Assembly: GCF_019688735.1 (NCBI RefSeq)
Contig: NZ_JAIFYA010000001.1
Location: 186,001-250,000 of the forward strand
Direction: 5' to 3'
DNA length: 64,000 nt
Source of the DNA: Thermosulfurimonas sp. F29
GTDB taxonomy: Bacteria > Desulfobacterota > Thermodesulfobacteria > Thermodesulfobacteriales > Thermodesulfobacteriaceae
Part shown: piece by piece, positions 51,503 through 61,928 of the stretch
Numbering within the stretch: position 1 is the first letter of the stretch
How the letters are laid out: every line of letters starts with the position of its first letter
Program-made: the position numbers and the translations under genes
The notes under the pieces: model-generated
Database searches by the model: none
What the model saw: only the letters and a program-made list of their open reading frames with translations
What the model was told of the DNA's origin: nothing

Positions 51503-52612
51503 TTAAAACACCTCCCTGAGGATTTTAAGGGCCCGGTCGATCTCCTCCGGGGTGGTGAATCTTCCCAGGGAGAATCTCACGGTTCCCCGGGCCACCTCCG
51601 GCGGCACTCCCATGGCCGAAAGGACATGGGAGACGGCCTCGGAGCGGTCGTGACAGGCCGCCCCGGTGGTGGCACAGATCCCGGGCACCCGGGTCAAAAT
51701 CTCCGCCCCGGATAGTCCCGGAAAGGAGACGCTCAGGGTGTTGGGAAGGGTGCGTTCGGGATCAGCGTGGCGCACGGCCCGCGGGAAAATCTCGCGGAGC
51801 CCCTCCCAGAGGCGTTCCCGCAGGTGTCGCTGGCGTTCGGCCTCCTCCGGGAGATCCTGCAGGGCTATTTCCGCCGCCCTTCCCAGGGCCGCGGCCAGGG
51901 CCACGGGTTCGGTCCCGGGCCGGAGCCCTCCTTCCTGTCCGCCCCCGAAGAGGATGGGGGAAAGCTTCACCCCCTCGCGCACATAAAGGGCCCCTATCCC
52001 CTTGGGGGCATACATCTTGTGGCCGGCGAGCGTAAGCAGATCGCAGCCGATCTCCCGTACCGAGACCGGGATCTTGCCCACGGCCTGGGCGGCATCGGTA
52101 TGGAAAAGAACCTCGGCTTCCCGACAGATCCGGGCTATCTCCTTTACCGGCTGAAGGGCTCCGGTTTCGTTGTTGGCGAGCATCACCGAAACCAGCACCG
52201 TGTCGGCCCGCAGCCGTCGCCGGACCTCTCCGGGATCCACATATCCCCCGCCGTCCACCGGGATCGTCTCCACGGAGAAACCGAGCTCCGCAAGCCTTCG
52301 CGCCGGGGCCAGCACCGAGGGGTGTTCCACGGCGGAAACCAGGATGTGCCCCCCTCCCCGGGGAAGCACCGTCCCCAGGAGGGCCAGGTTGTTGGCCTCG
52401 GTGCCCCCGGAGACGAAGACGACTTCCTCCGGCCGGGCGGAGATCAGGGCCGCCACCCGCCGACGAGCCGCCGAAAGGGCCTCCCTCGCCCGCTGGCCGT
52501 AAAGGTGCCCGGAACCGGGATTACCGAACTCCTCCACCGCCCAGAGGCGAAACTCCTCCAGCACCTCCGGAAGGACGGGAGTGGTGGCGTTGTAATCCAG
52601 ATAAATCCTCAC
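51503..52612 (-). CDS. Cysteine desulfurase, NifS/IscS-like
   Basis: 369 residues, PLP-dependent. Start RIYLDYNATTPVLPEV, PLP Lys in LAGHKMYAPKG, HTDAAQAVGK, and the persulfide Cys in TTGAACHDRSEAVSHVL, which differs from the SGSAC loop of classical NifS. Provides sulfur for Fe-S clusters or molybdenum cofactor, or selenium for SelD. GTG at 52612. It heads the long minus-strand run toward selB, and its upstream region holds two operator-like palindromes. Confidence 0.9.
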   Translation of the reverse strand: MRIYLDYNATTPVLPEVLEEFRLWAVEEFGNPGSGHLYGQRAREALSAARRRVAALISARPEEVVFVSGGTEANNLALLGTVLPRGGGHILVSAVEHPSVLAPARRLAELGFSVETIPVDGGGYVDPGEVRRRLRADTVLVSVMLANNETGALQPVKEIARICREAEVLFHTDAAQAVGKIPVSVREIGCDLLTLAGHKMYAPKGIGALYVREGVKLSPILFGGGQEGGLRPGTEPVALAAALGRAAEIALQDLPEEAERQRHLRERLWEGLREIFPRAVRHADPERTLPNTLSVSFPGLSGAEILTRVPGICATTGAACHDRSEAVSHVLSAMGVPPEVARGTVRFSLGRFTTPEEIDRALKILREVF

Positions 52613-52658
52613 GCCTCTTTATATAACACCCCACCCCACCCCCTTCCACCTCCCCGAA

Positions 52659-52681
52659 AAATTAGGATCGGATCCTATTTT
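52659..52681. promoter_or_regulatory. Operator-like palindrome, copy 1
   Basis: AAATTAGGATC-G-GATCCTATTTT, an 11+1+11 inverted repeat with one mismatch, centred on G52670, 58 nt upstream of the cysteine desulfurase start. The second copy is centred 97 bp away. Confidence 0.7.
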
Positions 52682-52755
52682 AGAAACTTTGGAAACAAAG
52701 ATTTCGCAAATTGTGGGCAATAATAGGGACAATTTGAAGGAAAGCCTGAAATTAG

Positions 52756-54156
<1,401 letters not shown>

Positions 54157-54163
54157 ACCGACC

Positions 54164-55558
54164 ATGAAAAAAGACCGCGTGCTCATCGCCAATCGGGGGG
54201 AGATTGCCTTGAGGATCATGGAGGCCTGCGAGGAGCTGGGCCTGGAGTATGTGGCGGTCTATACCCGGGCCGACGAGGAGAGCCTTCATGTCCGCAGGGC
54301 CGCCAGGAAATACCGCATCGCGGACTACCGCGATCCCAACGAATTGCTCGCCGTGGCCGACGAAGCGGGTTGCACGGCCATTCACCCCGGCTACGGCTTC
54401 CTGGCCGAGGACTTCCGTTTCGCCCGCCGGGTGGCCAAACGATCCCGTCCCCTGACCTTCATAGGTCCCCGCTGGGAGGTCATCCGGGATCTGGGAAGCA
54501 AACTCAATGTAAAGCGCCTGGCCCGCGAGATAGGGATCCCGGTCATACCCGGCACCACCGAACCCCTCTACAACGAGATCGAGGCCGAGGCCCGGGCGGA
54601 GGAACTCTTCGAGTGGCTCTCCGAATCGGGGGAAAGGGATCCCCGACTCCTCATCAAGGCCTCGGCCGGCGGAGGCGGAATGGGAATAGAGGAGGTGCGG
54701 GAGATAGGCGAGGTGCGCCCGGTGTTCCGGCGGGTAAGGGCCTACGCCAAAAGGATCTTCGGGGACGAGGGGGTCCTCATCGAGGCCCGGCTCTCCCGTT
54801 TCCAGCACCTTGAGGTCCAGCTCCTCGGAACCTCCCACGGGGAACTGGTCCACTTCGGAACCCGCAACTGCACCATCCAGAGCCCCGGACGCCAGAAACG
54901 GGTGGAGATTGCCCCCGGCTTCGACCCTTCCTATGTCTCTTACTCCTTTCCGGCGGAAGAGGTGCTTACGGAAATCATCAACCACTCCCTGAAACTGGCC
55001 GAGGTCGTGGCCTACGACAGCGTGGGGACCTGGGAATGGCTGGTGACCCCCGAGGGAAAGGCCTACCTGATGGAGGTAAACACCCGTATCCAGGTGGAAA
55101 ACGAGATCTCGGCCCGCATCTCCAGGGTGAAGGGACGGGAGGTAAACCTGATTCGGGAACAGATCCGCACGGCCCTCGGGGATCGCCTGGGTTACAGCCA
55201 GAGGGACATCACCTTCTCCGGTACGGCCATCGAGCTGCGTCTGGTGGCGGAGGATACCCGGCGCAACTTCAAGCCGCTTTCCGGGACCATCACCCGCTTT
55301 ACCTGGCCGGATTACCCCTGGCTGACCCTCCGCACCCATGTCCCCTCGGACAGGCCTTACACCATTCCCACGGAATACGATCCCAATCTGGCCCTGGCCA
55401 TCGTGTGGGGCAGGGACACCGCCGAAGCGGTGGAACGGGCTCGAAGGGTGCTTGAGGAGGCGGTCATCGAGGGGCACACCTCCCGGGGGGACCCTCTAAC
55501 GACCAATGTGGAGTATCTTAAGAAAAAACTCGAGGACATATTCCGGTTCCCCTCATGA
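54164..55558 (+). CDS. Biotin carboxylase subunit of acyl-CoA carboxylase
   Basis: 464 residues of AccC type: VLIANRGEIALRI, AIHPGYGFLAED, ATP-grasp loop KASAGGGGMGI, and NTRIQVEN, which keeps the catalytic Arg and Glu but has Asn in place of the usual His of QVEHP. IELRLVAED keeps the Arg of the bicarbonate site. It carboxylates biotin on the BCCP encoded two genes downstream. Overlaps the carboxyltransferase by 4 nt (ATGA). A divergent but probably active member. Confidence 0.88.
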   Translation: MKKDRVLIANRGEIALRIMEACEELGLEYVAVYTRADEESLHVRRAARKYRIADYRDPNELLAVADEAGCTAIHPGYGFLAEDFRFARRVAKRSRPLTFIGPRWEVIRDLGSKLNVKRLAREIGIPVIPGTTEPLYNEIEAEARAEELFEWLSESGERDPRLLIKASAGGGGMGIEEVREIGEVRPVFRRVRAYAKRIFGDEGVLIEARLSRFQHLEVQLLGTSHGELVHFGTRNCTIQSPGRQKRVEIAPGFDPSYVSYSFPAEEVLTEIINHSLKLAEVVAYDSVGTWEWLVTPEGKAYLMEVNTRIQVENEISARISRVKGREVNLIREQIRTALGDRLGYSQRDITFSGTAIELRLVAEDTRRNFKPLSGTITRFTWPDYPWLTLRTHVPSDRPYTIPTEYDPNLALAIVWGRDTAEAVERARRVLEEAVIEGHTSRGDPLTTNVEYLKKKLEDIFRFPS

Positions 55559-57786
55559 GCGAACTTTACCGGGAACTTACCGATCTGTGGGAAAGGGCCG
55601 TGTACCTCCGCGACATAAAGGGGGAGGACTGGGAGGGGATCTCCTCGGTGGTGGAGGCCCTGGAGGAGCTCCGGCGTGACTTCTACGAACGCCCCCTCGA
55701 TGAGGCGAGGAAACGACTCCCGCAACTTCGTTCAAGGCTTGTGGAGCTCGAGGAGCTTGCCGCCCGCACCCTCACTCCGTACGAGATCGTGAAGATAGTG
55801 CGGCACCCCCAGCGTTTTACCCTGCAGGACATCCTGGAGAATGTTTACGACAGCTACACCGAGCTCGGGGGGGAGGGCGAGATCAACATCGACCCGGCGG
55901 TGGTGGTGGCCCGGGCCATGATTTCCCGGCGGGTGGGGGACAGGGTTTACCTTCATCAGGTCATGGTCATCGGGCATGAAAAGGGCCACGGGGAGGAATT
56001 CCGCGAAGGCGGAAGCGCCAAGCCCTGGGGGAACGAAAAGGCCCTCCGTTACATGAGGATTGCCGAAACCGAAGGCATTCCCATCCACTTCTACATCTTT
56101 ACGCCCGGGGCCTATCCCATCGAGGACTATCCGGGGGCGGCGCAGCAGATCGCCCGCAACCTCTACGCCATGGCCAAGTTAAAGGTGCCCATGATCTCCT
56201 TCATTTCCGAGGGAGGCTCCGGAGGCGCCGAGGCCATAGGCCTTACGGACTTAAGGCTCATGGCCTCCCGGGGGTATTATTCGGTGATAAGCCCCGAGGG
56301 GGCGGCGGCCATCGAGGCCAAGCTCCGGGAGGGGCGTCCCCCGCGGGACCTGGTGGAACGCTGCGCCCGCAACCTCAAACTTACCGCCGAGGACAACCTG
56401 CGCCTCGGCACCATAGACCGCATCGTCCCGGAACCCCCTCTGGGGGCCCGCCGCAGAGACTACGCCTTCTTCAAGCGCCTGCGTTACGAAATGATCCGGG
56501 CCACGGACGAGGTGGTCCTTCAGACCCGGAGCCTCCGCACCTTCCGGAAATATGTGCTTTCCCGGCAAAACGGCGAGGAGGTCCCGGACGACTTCGGTAT
56601 CTATGTGAACTGGGAGCTCTCCGAGGACGAAAAGGAGATCCTGCTCGAGAACCGCTCCCGGAAGTATCGGGAAATGGGACGCTGGGCCGTCTGCGGAAGG
56701 GCCTCGCGTCTTAAGACCTTCGTGGAGAAGGGACACGACCTCGGCACGCGGGTCTTTCACGGCTTGCGCTACGGGGTGTTCCGGCAGAGCCACAGGGCCC
56801 TGCGGCGCATGTTCGAGGAATTCACCCAAGAGGGCTCGGCCTTTCTCAAACCGGTAACCGACCCGGTAAAGACCGTTTACAACCTGGTGGCCGGAAAACG
56901 CCGCCGCCCGCCCAGGATCGTTTCTCCCATAGAGAGACTCGAGGAACAGGAGGAGCTCTATGTAAGTCCGCTGGCCCTGGAGGACCGGACCGTAACCTGT
57001 CCCAACGCCGAGACCCACGGCTGTCCGGACCTCTGGGTGCCGGACCTTTACGGAGAGTTCTGCGGGGTCTGCCCCAACTGCGGCCACCACTTTCCCCTGG
57101 AATACCAGTGGTACCTCAACAACATCTTCGACCGGGGAAGCATAAAGGAATTCAACGAGGAAATCTCCTCCGGGAATCCGCTCAACTTCGAGGGCTACGC
57201 TCAGAAGCTGGCCGAGGCCCGGAAGAAGACCGGGCGCAACTCGGCCATGCTCACCTTTGAAGCCCGGATAGGCGGAATTTCGCTGATCGTGGCCATGCTG
57301 ATCGCGGACTTCCGGCAGGGCACGGTGGGGGTGGCGGAGGGGGAAAAGTTTGTTCGGGCCTGCGATCGGGCCCGGATCACCCGGAGGCCCCTTCTGGCCC
57401 TGATCCACACCACCGGAGGAATACGGATCCACGAGGGTACCCTGGGGGTCATACAGATGCCCCGGTGCACGCTTGCGGCCCGGGAATATGTGGACTCCGG
57501 AGGGCTCTACATCGTGGTGTACGACAACAACTCCTATGCCGGGCCGGTGGCCAGTTTTCTGGGATGCGCCCCCTATCAATTTGCCTTGCGCTCCACCCGC
57601 CTGGGGTTTGCCGGGCCGCGGGTGATCTTGGAGACCACCGGAAAACCCGTGCCCCCGGACTATCACAGCGCCGAAAACGCCCTGCGGCGGGGGCACATTC
57701 AGGGCGTGTGGGACCGCCGGGAGCTGCGGCTCAAGCTTTACGAGGCCCTTCTTACCATGGGGGGTCGGAATCTCTATTACCGGTAG
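55555..57786 (+). CDS. Fused carboxyltransferase, AccA-like half followed by AccD-like half
   Basis: 743 residues. The first ~340 resemble the alpha subunit: ELTDLWERAVYLRDIKG, GHEKGHGEEFREGGSAKPWG (like GRDT...NFGM region) and SFISEGGSGGAEAIG. The second part begins with a zinc ribbon (CPNAETHGCPDLW, then CGVCPNCGHHF), followed by the AccD crotonase fold with LALIHTTGGIRIHEG. A joined alpha-beta order in one chain is unusual compared with separate E. coli subunits. Moves CO2 from biotin to an acyl-CoA, most likely acetyl-CoA. Confidence 0.87.
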   Translation: MSELYRELTDLWERAVYLRDIKGEDWEGISSVVEALEELRRDFYERPLDEARKRLPQLRSRLVELEELAARTLTPYEIVKIVRHPQRFTLQDILENVYDSYTELGGEGEINIDPAVVVARAMISRRVGDRVYLHQVMVIGHEKGHGEEFREGGSAKPWGNEKALRYMRIAETEGIPIHFYIFTPGAYPIEDYPGAAQQIARNLYAMAKLKVPMISFISEGGSGGAEAIGLTDLRLMASRGYYSVISPEGAAAIEAKLREGRPPRDLVERCARNLKLTAEDNLRLGTIDRIVPEPPLGARRRDYAFFKRLRYEMIRATDEVVLQTRSLRTFRKYVLSRQNGEEVPDDFGIYVNWELSEDEKEILLENRSRKYREMGRWAVCGRASRLKTFVEKGHDLGTRVFHGLRYGVFRQSHRALRRMFEEFTQEGSAFLKPVTDPVKTVYNLVAGKRRRPPRIVSPIERLEEQEELYVSPLALEDRTVTCPNAETHGCPDLWVPDLYGEFCGVCPNCGHHFPLEYQWYLNNIFDRGSIKEFNEEISSGNPLNFEGYAQKLAEARKKTGRNSAMLTFEARIGGISLIVAMLIADFRQGTVGVAEGEKFVRACDRARITRRPLLALIHTTGGIRIHEGTLGVIQMPRCTLAAREYVDSGGLYIVVYDNNSYAGPVASFLGCAPYQFALRSTRLGFAGPRVILETTGKPVPPDYHSAENALRRGHIQGVWDRRELRLKLYEALLTMGGRNLYYR

Positions 57787-57791
57787 GAGCC

Positions 57792-58424
57792 ATGGCCATA
57801 GAGCACCGAAAGATAAACGCTCTGCTCCAGAAACTCCGTTCCCTTCCTTATCGGGTTCACGCCGTGGAGACCCCGCACACGGGGTATCTGCGGGAGTTCA
57901 GAGTAAAAGAGGGAGAGGAGGTGCACCCGGGGAGTCCCCTTTTCGTGCTGGAGCGGGAGCGCAATCCCAAGCTCGTCCGGGCCCGGGTGGGAGGAAAGGT
58001 TCGGCAGGTGCGCACGGAACTTACGGAAAGATTCGTAGAGGCCGGGGAAAGGGTGCTCGAGATCTGGCATCCCCTCTCCCAGGAGGAGGTCATCTCCGAA
58101 GTGCTCCGGAAAGCGCTTACCGTGATCCACGCCCCGGAGACGGCCCGCTACATTCTCGCCCCGGAAGTGGAAAAAAGGGTGCGCAAGGAGGGCCCCGGAC
58201 GAGCCCGGGTGGAGCCCGGAGAGGACCTTCTCATCATGACCTTCATGAAGAGGGAAACCCCTCTGCGCCACGAAGGCCCCCCCATGGTGATCTACCGGAT
58301 CTTTTTCGATCCCCGGGAGCTGGTTCCCGCCGGAGCCGCCCTGGTGGGGCTGTGTGCTCCGGACGAGGTTCCCTATCTCGACCGGGTGCTGGCCCGGATC
58401 AGAGAGGAATGGCCGCGGAGCTAG
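57792..58424 (+). CDS. Biotin carboxyl carrier-like protein, atypical
   Basis: 210 residues. The first barrel-like part (about 25-92) has ERERNPK where BCCP carries EAMKM, so the usual Lys is missing there. A second motif, LIMTFMKRET (Lys153), fits a biotin-accepting MK and is followed by a beta-rich end. The layout suggests a permuted or duplicated hammerhead with the active Lys near the C-terminus; this is inference. Position between the carboxyltransferase and birA supports a carrier role. ATG at 57792 follows TAGGAG. Confidence 0.72.
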   Translation: MAIEHRKINALLQKLRSLPYRVHAVETPHTGYLREFRVKEGEEVHPGSPLFVLERERNPKLVRARVGGKVRQVRTELTERFVEAGERVLEIWHPLSQEEVISEVLRKALTVIHAPETARYILAPEVEKRVRKEGPGRARVEPGEDLLIMTFMKRETPLRHEGPPMVIYRIFFDPRELVPAGAALVGLCAPDEVPYLDRVLARIREEWPRS

Positions 58425-59197
58425 CGCCTTCCACTCGACGGGCCGCGGAACTGGGGGTCGACCTCCGGTTCTACGGGGAGGTGGAAAGGCTCATGCCGCT
58501 GGCCTACGAGCTGGCCCTGCGGGAGCCCCGCACGGCTCACGGCCGTGTGCTTCTGGCCGAAAGGGTGCGAGGGGCCCGGGGCCGGCACGGGCGCATCTGG
58601 GTGGCCGAACGGGGAGGCCTGTGGCTGGCTCTGAGTCTTTACGACGACCACCTGCCGCAAACCCGGGGGCTCTTTTCCCTCCTTTTCGGAGTGGCCCTGG
58701 GGGCTCTCGCCCGGGAAATGGGACTTCCGGCCCACGTGCGGTGGATAAACGACCTGCACCACCGGGGACGCAAGATCGCCGGAGTTCTCATCGAAAAGAG
58801 GGGAGACTGGCTGGTGGTGGGCATAGGAGTCAATGTGAACAATCCCCCTCCCCATCACCTCCCCGCCGAAAGTCTCGCGCGGCTCGCGGGAGCCCCCCTG
58901 TCCCTGGAGGACCTCACGGACGCCCTCCTGGGAAAACTGCGTTACTATTACGGCCTCCTGAGGGAGCTGGAGAGTTCGCTGGCCCCGGGGGAGGACCTCC
59001 CGGAAAATCCCCTGGTGCGGGACTTCCTGGAGCTCTCGGACACCCCGGGTCGCTGCGTGGCCTGGGCCCGGGATCTGGATCGGGATCCCCCCCTCCTGGG
59101 AAGGGCCGAGGGGGTGCTCCCCGACGGTTCCCTTCTCCTGCGCACCGGCGGGGACCTCCTGACCCTGGAAACCGGAGAGATCATTTACCTCTACTGA
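58409..59197 (+). CDS. birA: Biotin-protein ligase BirA, without DNA-binding domain
   Basis: 262 residues: GARGRHGRIW (biotinyl-AMP loop, usually GRGRxGR), HVRWINDLHHRGRKIAGVLIE (usually WPNDL) and VVGIGVNVNNP. The N-terminal helix-turn-helix of E. coli BirA is missing, so it should be a pure ligase. ATG at 58409 overlaps the carrier gene by 16 nt, which links carrier and ligase. Ends 17 nt inside the small ORF on the opposite strand. Confidence 0.88.
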   Translation: MAAELAPSTRRAAELGVDLRFYGEVERLMPLAYELALREPRTAHGRVLLAERVRGARGRHGRIWVAERGGLWLALSLYDDHLPQTRGLFSLLFGVALGALAREMGLPAHVRWINDLHHRGRKIAGVLIEKRGDWLVVGIGVNVNNPPPHHLPAESLARLAGAPLSLEDLTDALLGKLRYYYGLLRELESSLAPGEDLPENPLVRDFLELSDTPGRCVAWARDLDRDPPLLGRAEGVLPDGSLLLRTGGDLLTLETGEIIYLY

Positions 59198-59336
59198 TCT
59201 CCAGGGCTTCCCTTTCCAGAACCCTTAAAAAAAGATCCCCGGCCCTGCGGCGGGCCTCCCACTCCTCCGGCCTCCAGCCCACGGGTTCCACCCGGGGAGC
59301 GGCCAGCCGGGCCCTGGACAGAACCTCCCTTTTCAT
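59181..59336 (-). CDS. 51-residue ORF coupled to the LOG-family gene
   Basis: Starts [20 protein letters not shown] and ends REALEISRGK; charged, helical, no membrane span, no known family. The ATG overlaps the upstream stop (ATGA) and a GGAGGGAAGGG purine tract precedes it, so translational coupling is likely. It overlaps the birA 3' end by 17 nt. Confidence 0.5.
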   Translation of the reverse strand: MKREVLSRARLAAPRVEPVGWRPEEWEARRRAGDLFLRVLEREALEISRGK

Positions 59337-59809
59337 TCCCTTCCCTCCAGGACGCGGAAAAGACGATCCACGGCCTCTTCGGGAGTTTCCACATAGAGCA
59401 CGCCCTCGATTCCGGGCCAGGTGCGCAGCCCCACCACGGGCTTCCACATCTTGAGGGCCAGGGCGATCTCGGAAAGGGTTCCGTATCCCCCGGCCACCGC
59501 GATCACCCCCTCCACCGAACGCACCAGAATCACATTTCGGGCGTGTCCCATGTCGGTGACCACGGGGATTTGAATGTAGGGGTTGGCCTCCTCGGCCTTG
59601 TTTCCCGGGAGGATTCCCACCGTGAGTCCACCCGCCTCGGAAGCCCCCCGGGCGGCGGCCTCCATCACCCCGCCCAGGCCACCGCAATAGACCAGGGCGC
59701 CTCTCCGGGCCAGCAGCCAGCCCACCCGATAGGCCATCTCGTACACCCCGGAATCGGCGATCCCGGTGCCGATCACCGCCACCCGGCGGGCCTCACTCCT
59801 CAAATCCAT
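59333..59809 (-). CDS. LOG-family / TIGR00725-like protein
   Basis: 158-residue Rossmann-like protein with [29 protein letters not shown] and [16 protein letters not shown] (PGGxGTxxE-type motif, Ala for Pro). Related to Lonely-guy and MoCo-carrier-like proteins; the true substrate is unknown. Overlaps pcm by 17 nt and the small ORF by 4 nt. Confidence 0.85.
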   Translation of the reverse strand: MDLRSEARRVAVIGTGIADSGVYEMAYRVGWLLARRGALVYCGGLGGVMEAAARGASEAGGLTVGILPGNKAEEANPYIQIPVVTDMGHARNVILVRSVEGVIAVAGGYGTLSEIALALKMWKPVVGLRTWPGIEGVLYVETPEEAVDRLFRVLEGRE

Positions 59810-60458
59810 ACTCCCCCACCAGTTTCACGAAACGCACCGGCTCGAGCGTTTGCCGGTGGAAGGTCCCCCCGCGTTTGACCACCTTCACCAGCACCTGGGA
59901 CCACTCGTCTCCCACGGGCATGACCAGACGCCCTCCCTCGGCCAGCTGTTCCAGGAGAGGCTCCGGAACGCGGGGCCCGGCGGCGGTGACTATTATGGCG
60001 TCAAAGGGAGCGGCCTCCGGCCAGCCCCGGGTCCCGTCCCCCACCCGAAAAAACACATTGTCGTAGCCCAGGGCTTCGAGTACCCTGCGGGCCCGCTCCA
60101 GAAGGGGCGCGTGCCTCTCGATGGAATAAACCCAGCGGGCCAGTTCCGCCAGAATGGCCGTTTGATACCCCGACCCCGTGCCCACCTCCAGCACCTTTTC
60201 CGGACCCCTGAGCTCCAGGGCCTCGGTCATCAGGGCCACGATGTAGGGCTGGGAGATGGTCTGTCCGTAGCCTATGGGAAGGGGATGGTCGGCGTAAGCC
60301 TGATCCCGCAGGGCCTCCTCCACGAAGAGATGCCGGGGGATCCTGCGCATGGCCTCAAGGACCCGCTCGTCGGTAATACCCCGGGCCGCGATCTGCTGGG
60401 ACACCATGCGCTCCCTGGCCCGACGGTAAATGTCCCTTTCCGGAGAGTACAGGCTCAT
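59793..60458 (-). CDS. pcm: Protein-L-isoaspartate O-methyltransferase
   Basis: 221 residues. Repairs isoaspartyl damage in aged or heated proteins. Motifs [23 protein letters not shown]-binding [18 protein letters not shown] and [10 protein letters not shown] are diagnostic. Overlaps the BamE-like gene by 4 nt and the LOG-family gene by 17 nt. Confidence 0.95.
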   Translation of the reverse strand: MSLYSPERDIYRRARERMVSQQIAARGITDERVLEAMRRIPRHLFVEEALRDQAYADHPLPIGYGQTISQPYIVALMTEALELRGPEKVLEVGTGSGYQTAILAELARWVYSIERHAPLLERARRVLEALGYDNVFFRVGDGTRGWPEAAPFDAIIVTAAGPRVPEPLLEQLAEGGRLVMPVGDEWSQVLVKVVKRGGTFHRQTLEPVRFVKLVGEYGFEE

Positions 60459-60787
60459 GTTCCCGGTTTGCTCACATAATAAATGCAGTCCACCACTCGA
60501 TCCCCGGAAAAGGTGATCCTTAGCACCTCCACCTTTTCCCGGCCCAGTTTCTCCCCCAGCCCGGGAATTCTGGCCAGGGTATCCTTCTTCACCTCGTAGT
60601 AGATCCAGACCTCACGCCCGTCGGGAAGGCGCTCCACCCTGCGGGGAGGTCCCAGATAGTAGCGCACCTCGGCCCGGGTGGAAAGTCCCTTGTGGACCAT
60701 GCAGGCCTTGGAAGCCAGATTGACCCCGGGTTTGGTGGCGCAGGCCGAGAAGAACAGAAGAACGAAACCCAGAATCCACCGGCGCAT
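60455..60787 (-). CDS. BamE/SmpA-like outer membrane lipoprotein
   Basis: 110 residues: a signal peptide with lipobox FFSAC (Cys15), then the G-x-S/T...V..YLG.P..V..LPDG...W.YY pattern of SmpA/OmlA (BamE) proteins. A likely small BAM accessory; bamA and bamD are also in this window. No start problem: ATG opposite the zinc-ribbon gene. First gene of the pcm run. Confidence 0.75.
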   Translation of the reverse strand: MRRWILGFVLLFFSACATKPGVNLASKACMVHKGLSTRAEVRYYLGPPRRVERLPDGREVWIYYEVKKDTLARIPGLGEKLGREKVEVLRITFSGDRVVDCIYYVSKPGT

Positions 60788-60812
60788 TTTTCCCCCTGCC
60801 CTCTTTTTATAG

Positions 60813-60818
60813 TATAAT
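60813..60818 (+). promoter_or_regulatory. -10 element for the zinc-ribbon gene
   Basis: Perfect TATAAT, 25 nt before the ATG, with an AAAGGAGG ribosome-binding site between. The -35 region is poor (T/C-rich). Confidence 0.4.
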
Positions 60819-60843
60819 CATCCAAAAGATAAAGGAGGTTCCC

Positions 60844-61188
60844 ATGCGGTGTCCCAAGTGCAAGCTTCTCACCTTTGAGGGGAACACCACCTGCCCTCGC
60901 TGCGGGGAAGACCTGAGCGCCCTGGCGCGGAGATTCGGTCCCTTTTATCAGTTTACCGTGGACGAGGTAATCCTCAAGGATACCCTCCTCACGGCTCCTC
61001 CCTTCATAAGCCCGCCGGAGGAGATTCCTAAGACCACCTCCCCGCCGGAGGGAATGCCGGATCTTACCGAGGTAATATCCCCGGAGGTCCGGGAAGAGAC
61101 GGCTCACCCGGGGGAAACCTCCTCCTCTCCCGGCGAGGCCGAAATCTTTCAGGAACTTGCGGAGGCCCTGCGGGAGGATCAGGGATAA
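60844..61188 (+). CDS. Small zinc-ribbon protein of unknown function
   Basis: 114 residues. The N-terminus MRCPKCKLLTFEGNTTCPRC is a CxxC...CxxC zinc ribbon; the rest is acidic and Pro/Ser/Thr-rich, likely disordered. Similar ribbons with low-complexity tails occur widely without known role. AAAGGAGG precedes the ATG. Converges on bamD with a 10-nt overlap. Confidence 0.75.
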   Translation: MRCPKCKLLTFEGNTTCPRCGEDLSALARRFGPFYQFTVDEVILKDTLLTAPPFISPPEEIPKTTSPPEGMPDLTEVISPEVREETAHPGETSSSPGEAEIFQELAEALREDQG

Positions 61189-61928
61189 GGCCGTCCCCAG
61201 TAGTCCTTAAGGCGCCCCTCGGCAAGGGCCCGGGTCTCCTCCAGGGCCTTTTCGTAGTACCGGCGAGCCAGAAGTCGAGCCTTGCGCGCCGGAGCGGTTT
61301 CTGGATAATTGTCCAGTAAATACAGAAGACGATAATAAGCGGCCCGGAACCGTCCGGTGCGATAGTAAAAACGGGCCACATAGAGTTCGTGTTCGGCCAG
61401 GCGCTCCCTGGCCCTGGCGATGCGGCGCTTGGCCTCGTAAACATAAGGGGAGTCGGGATAGTTCTCTATGAGACGCCGGTAGGCCTGAATGGCCTTTTTG
61501 GTGTTGGTCTGATCCCGATCCGGGGAGAGCATCATACGGTAATAACAGGTTCCGATCTGAAAGATCACATAAGGCACCGCCTCGTTGGTGGGATGAAGCT
61601 TCTCAAATTCCTCGTACAGGACCGCGGCCTCCAGATACTTTCCGGCAAAAAACTTGCAATCCGCGAGCTTTAGCTCGGCCCACAGGGCATAGGGAGAATC
61701 GGGATAGCGATCCCTGATCTCCTCGAAGTCTTTCTCCGCAAGTTCGTAGTAGCCCTTGTTAAAGTGCCTTTGGGCCCGCTCCACCAGTTCCCTGAGTTTG
61801 GACTCGGGGGGTTTGGGCTTTTTGGTAAACCAGGAAAGAAGACCACCCCGGCCACCCTCCCGGGATCCGCAGGAGGGGAGCCCCACGAGCAGGGCCACGA
61901 AGAGTGCGGAAATCACCAGCGGCCTCAT
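61179..61928 (-). CDS. bamD: Outer membrane assembly lipoprotein BamD
   Basis: 249 residues: signal peptide with lipobox GLPSC (Cys20), then TPR repeats (ERAQRHFNKGYYELAEKDFE, AIQAYRRLIENYPDSPYVYE and two more), the classic BamD layout. Works with BamA in barrel assembly. Overlaps trxB by 4 nt. Confidence 0.93.
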   Translation of the reverse strand: MRPLVISALFVALLVGLPSCGSREGGRGGLLSWFTKKPKPPESKLRELVERAQRHFNKGYYELAEKDFEEIRDRYPDSPYALWAELKLADCKFFAGKYLEAAVLYEEFEKLHPTNEAVPYVIFQIGTCYYRMMLSPDRDQTNTKKAIQAYRRLIENYPDSPYVYEAKRRIARARERLAEHELYVARFYYRTGRFRAAYYRLLYLLDNYPETAPARKARLLARRYYEKALEETRALAEGRLKDYWGRPYP

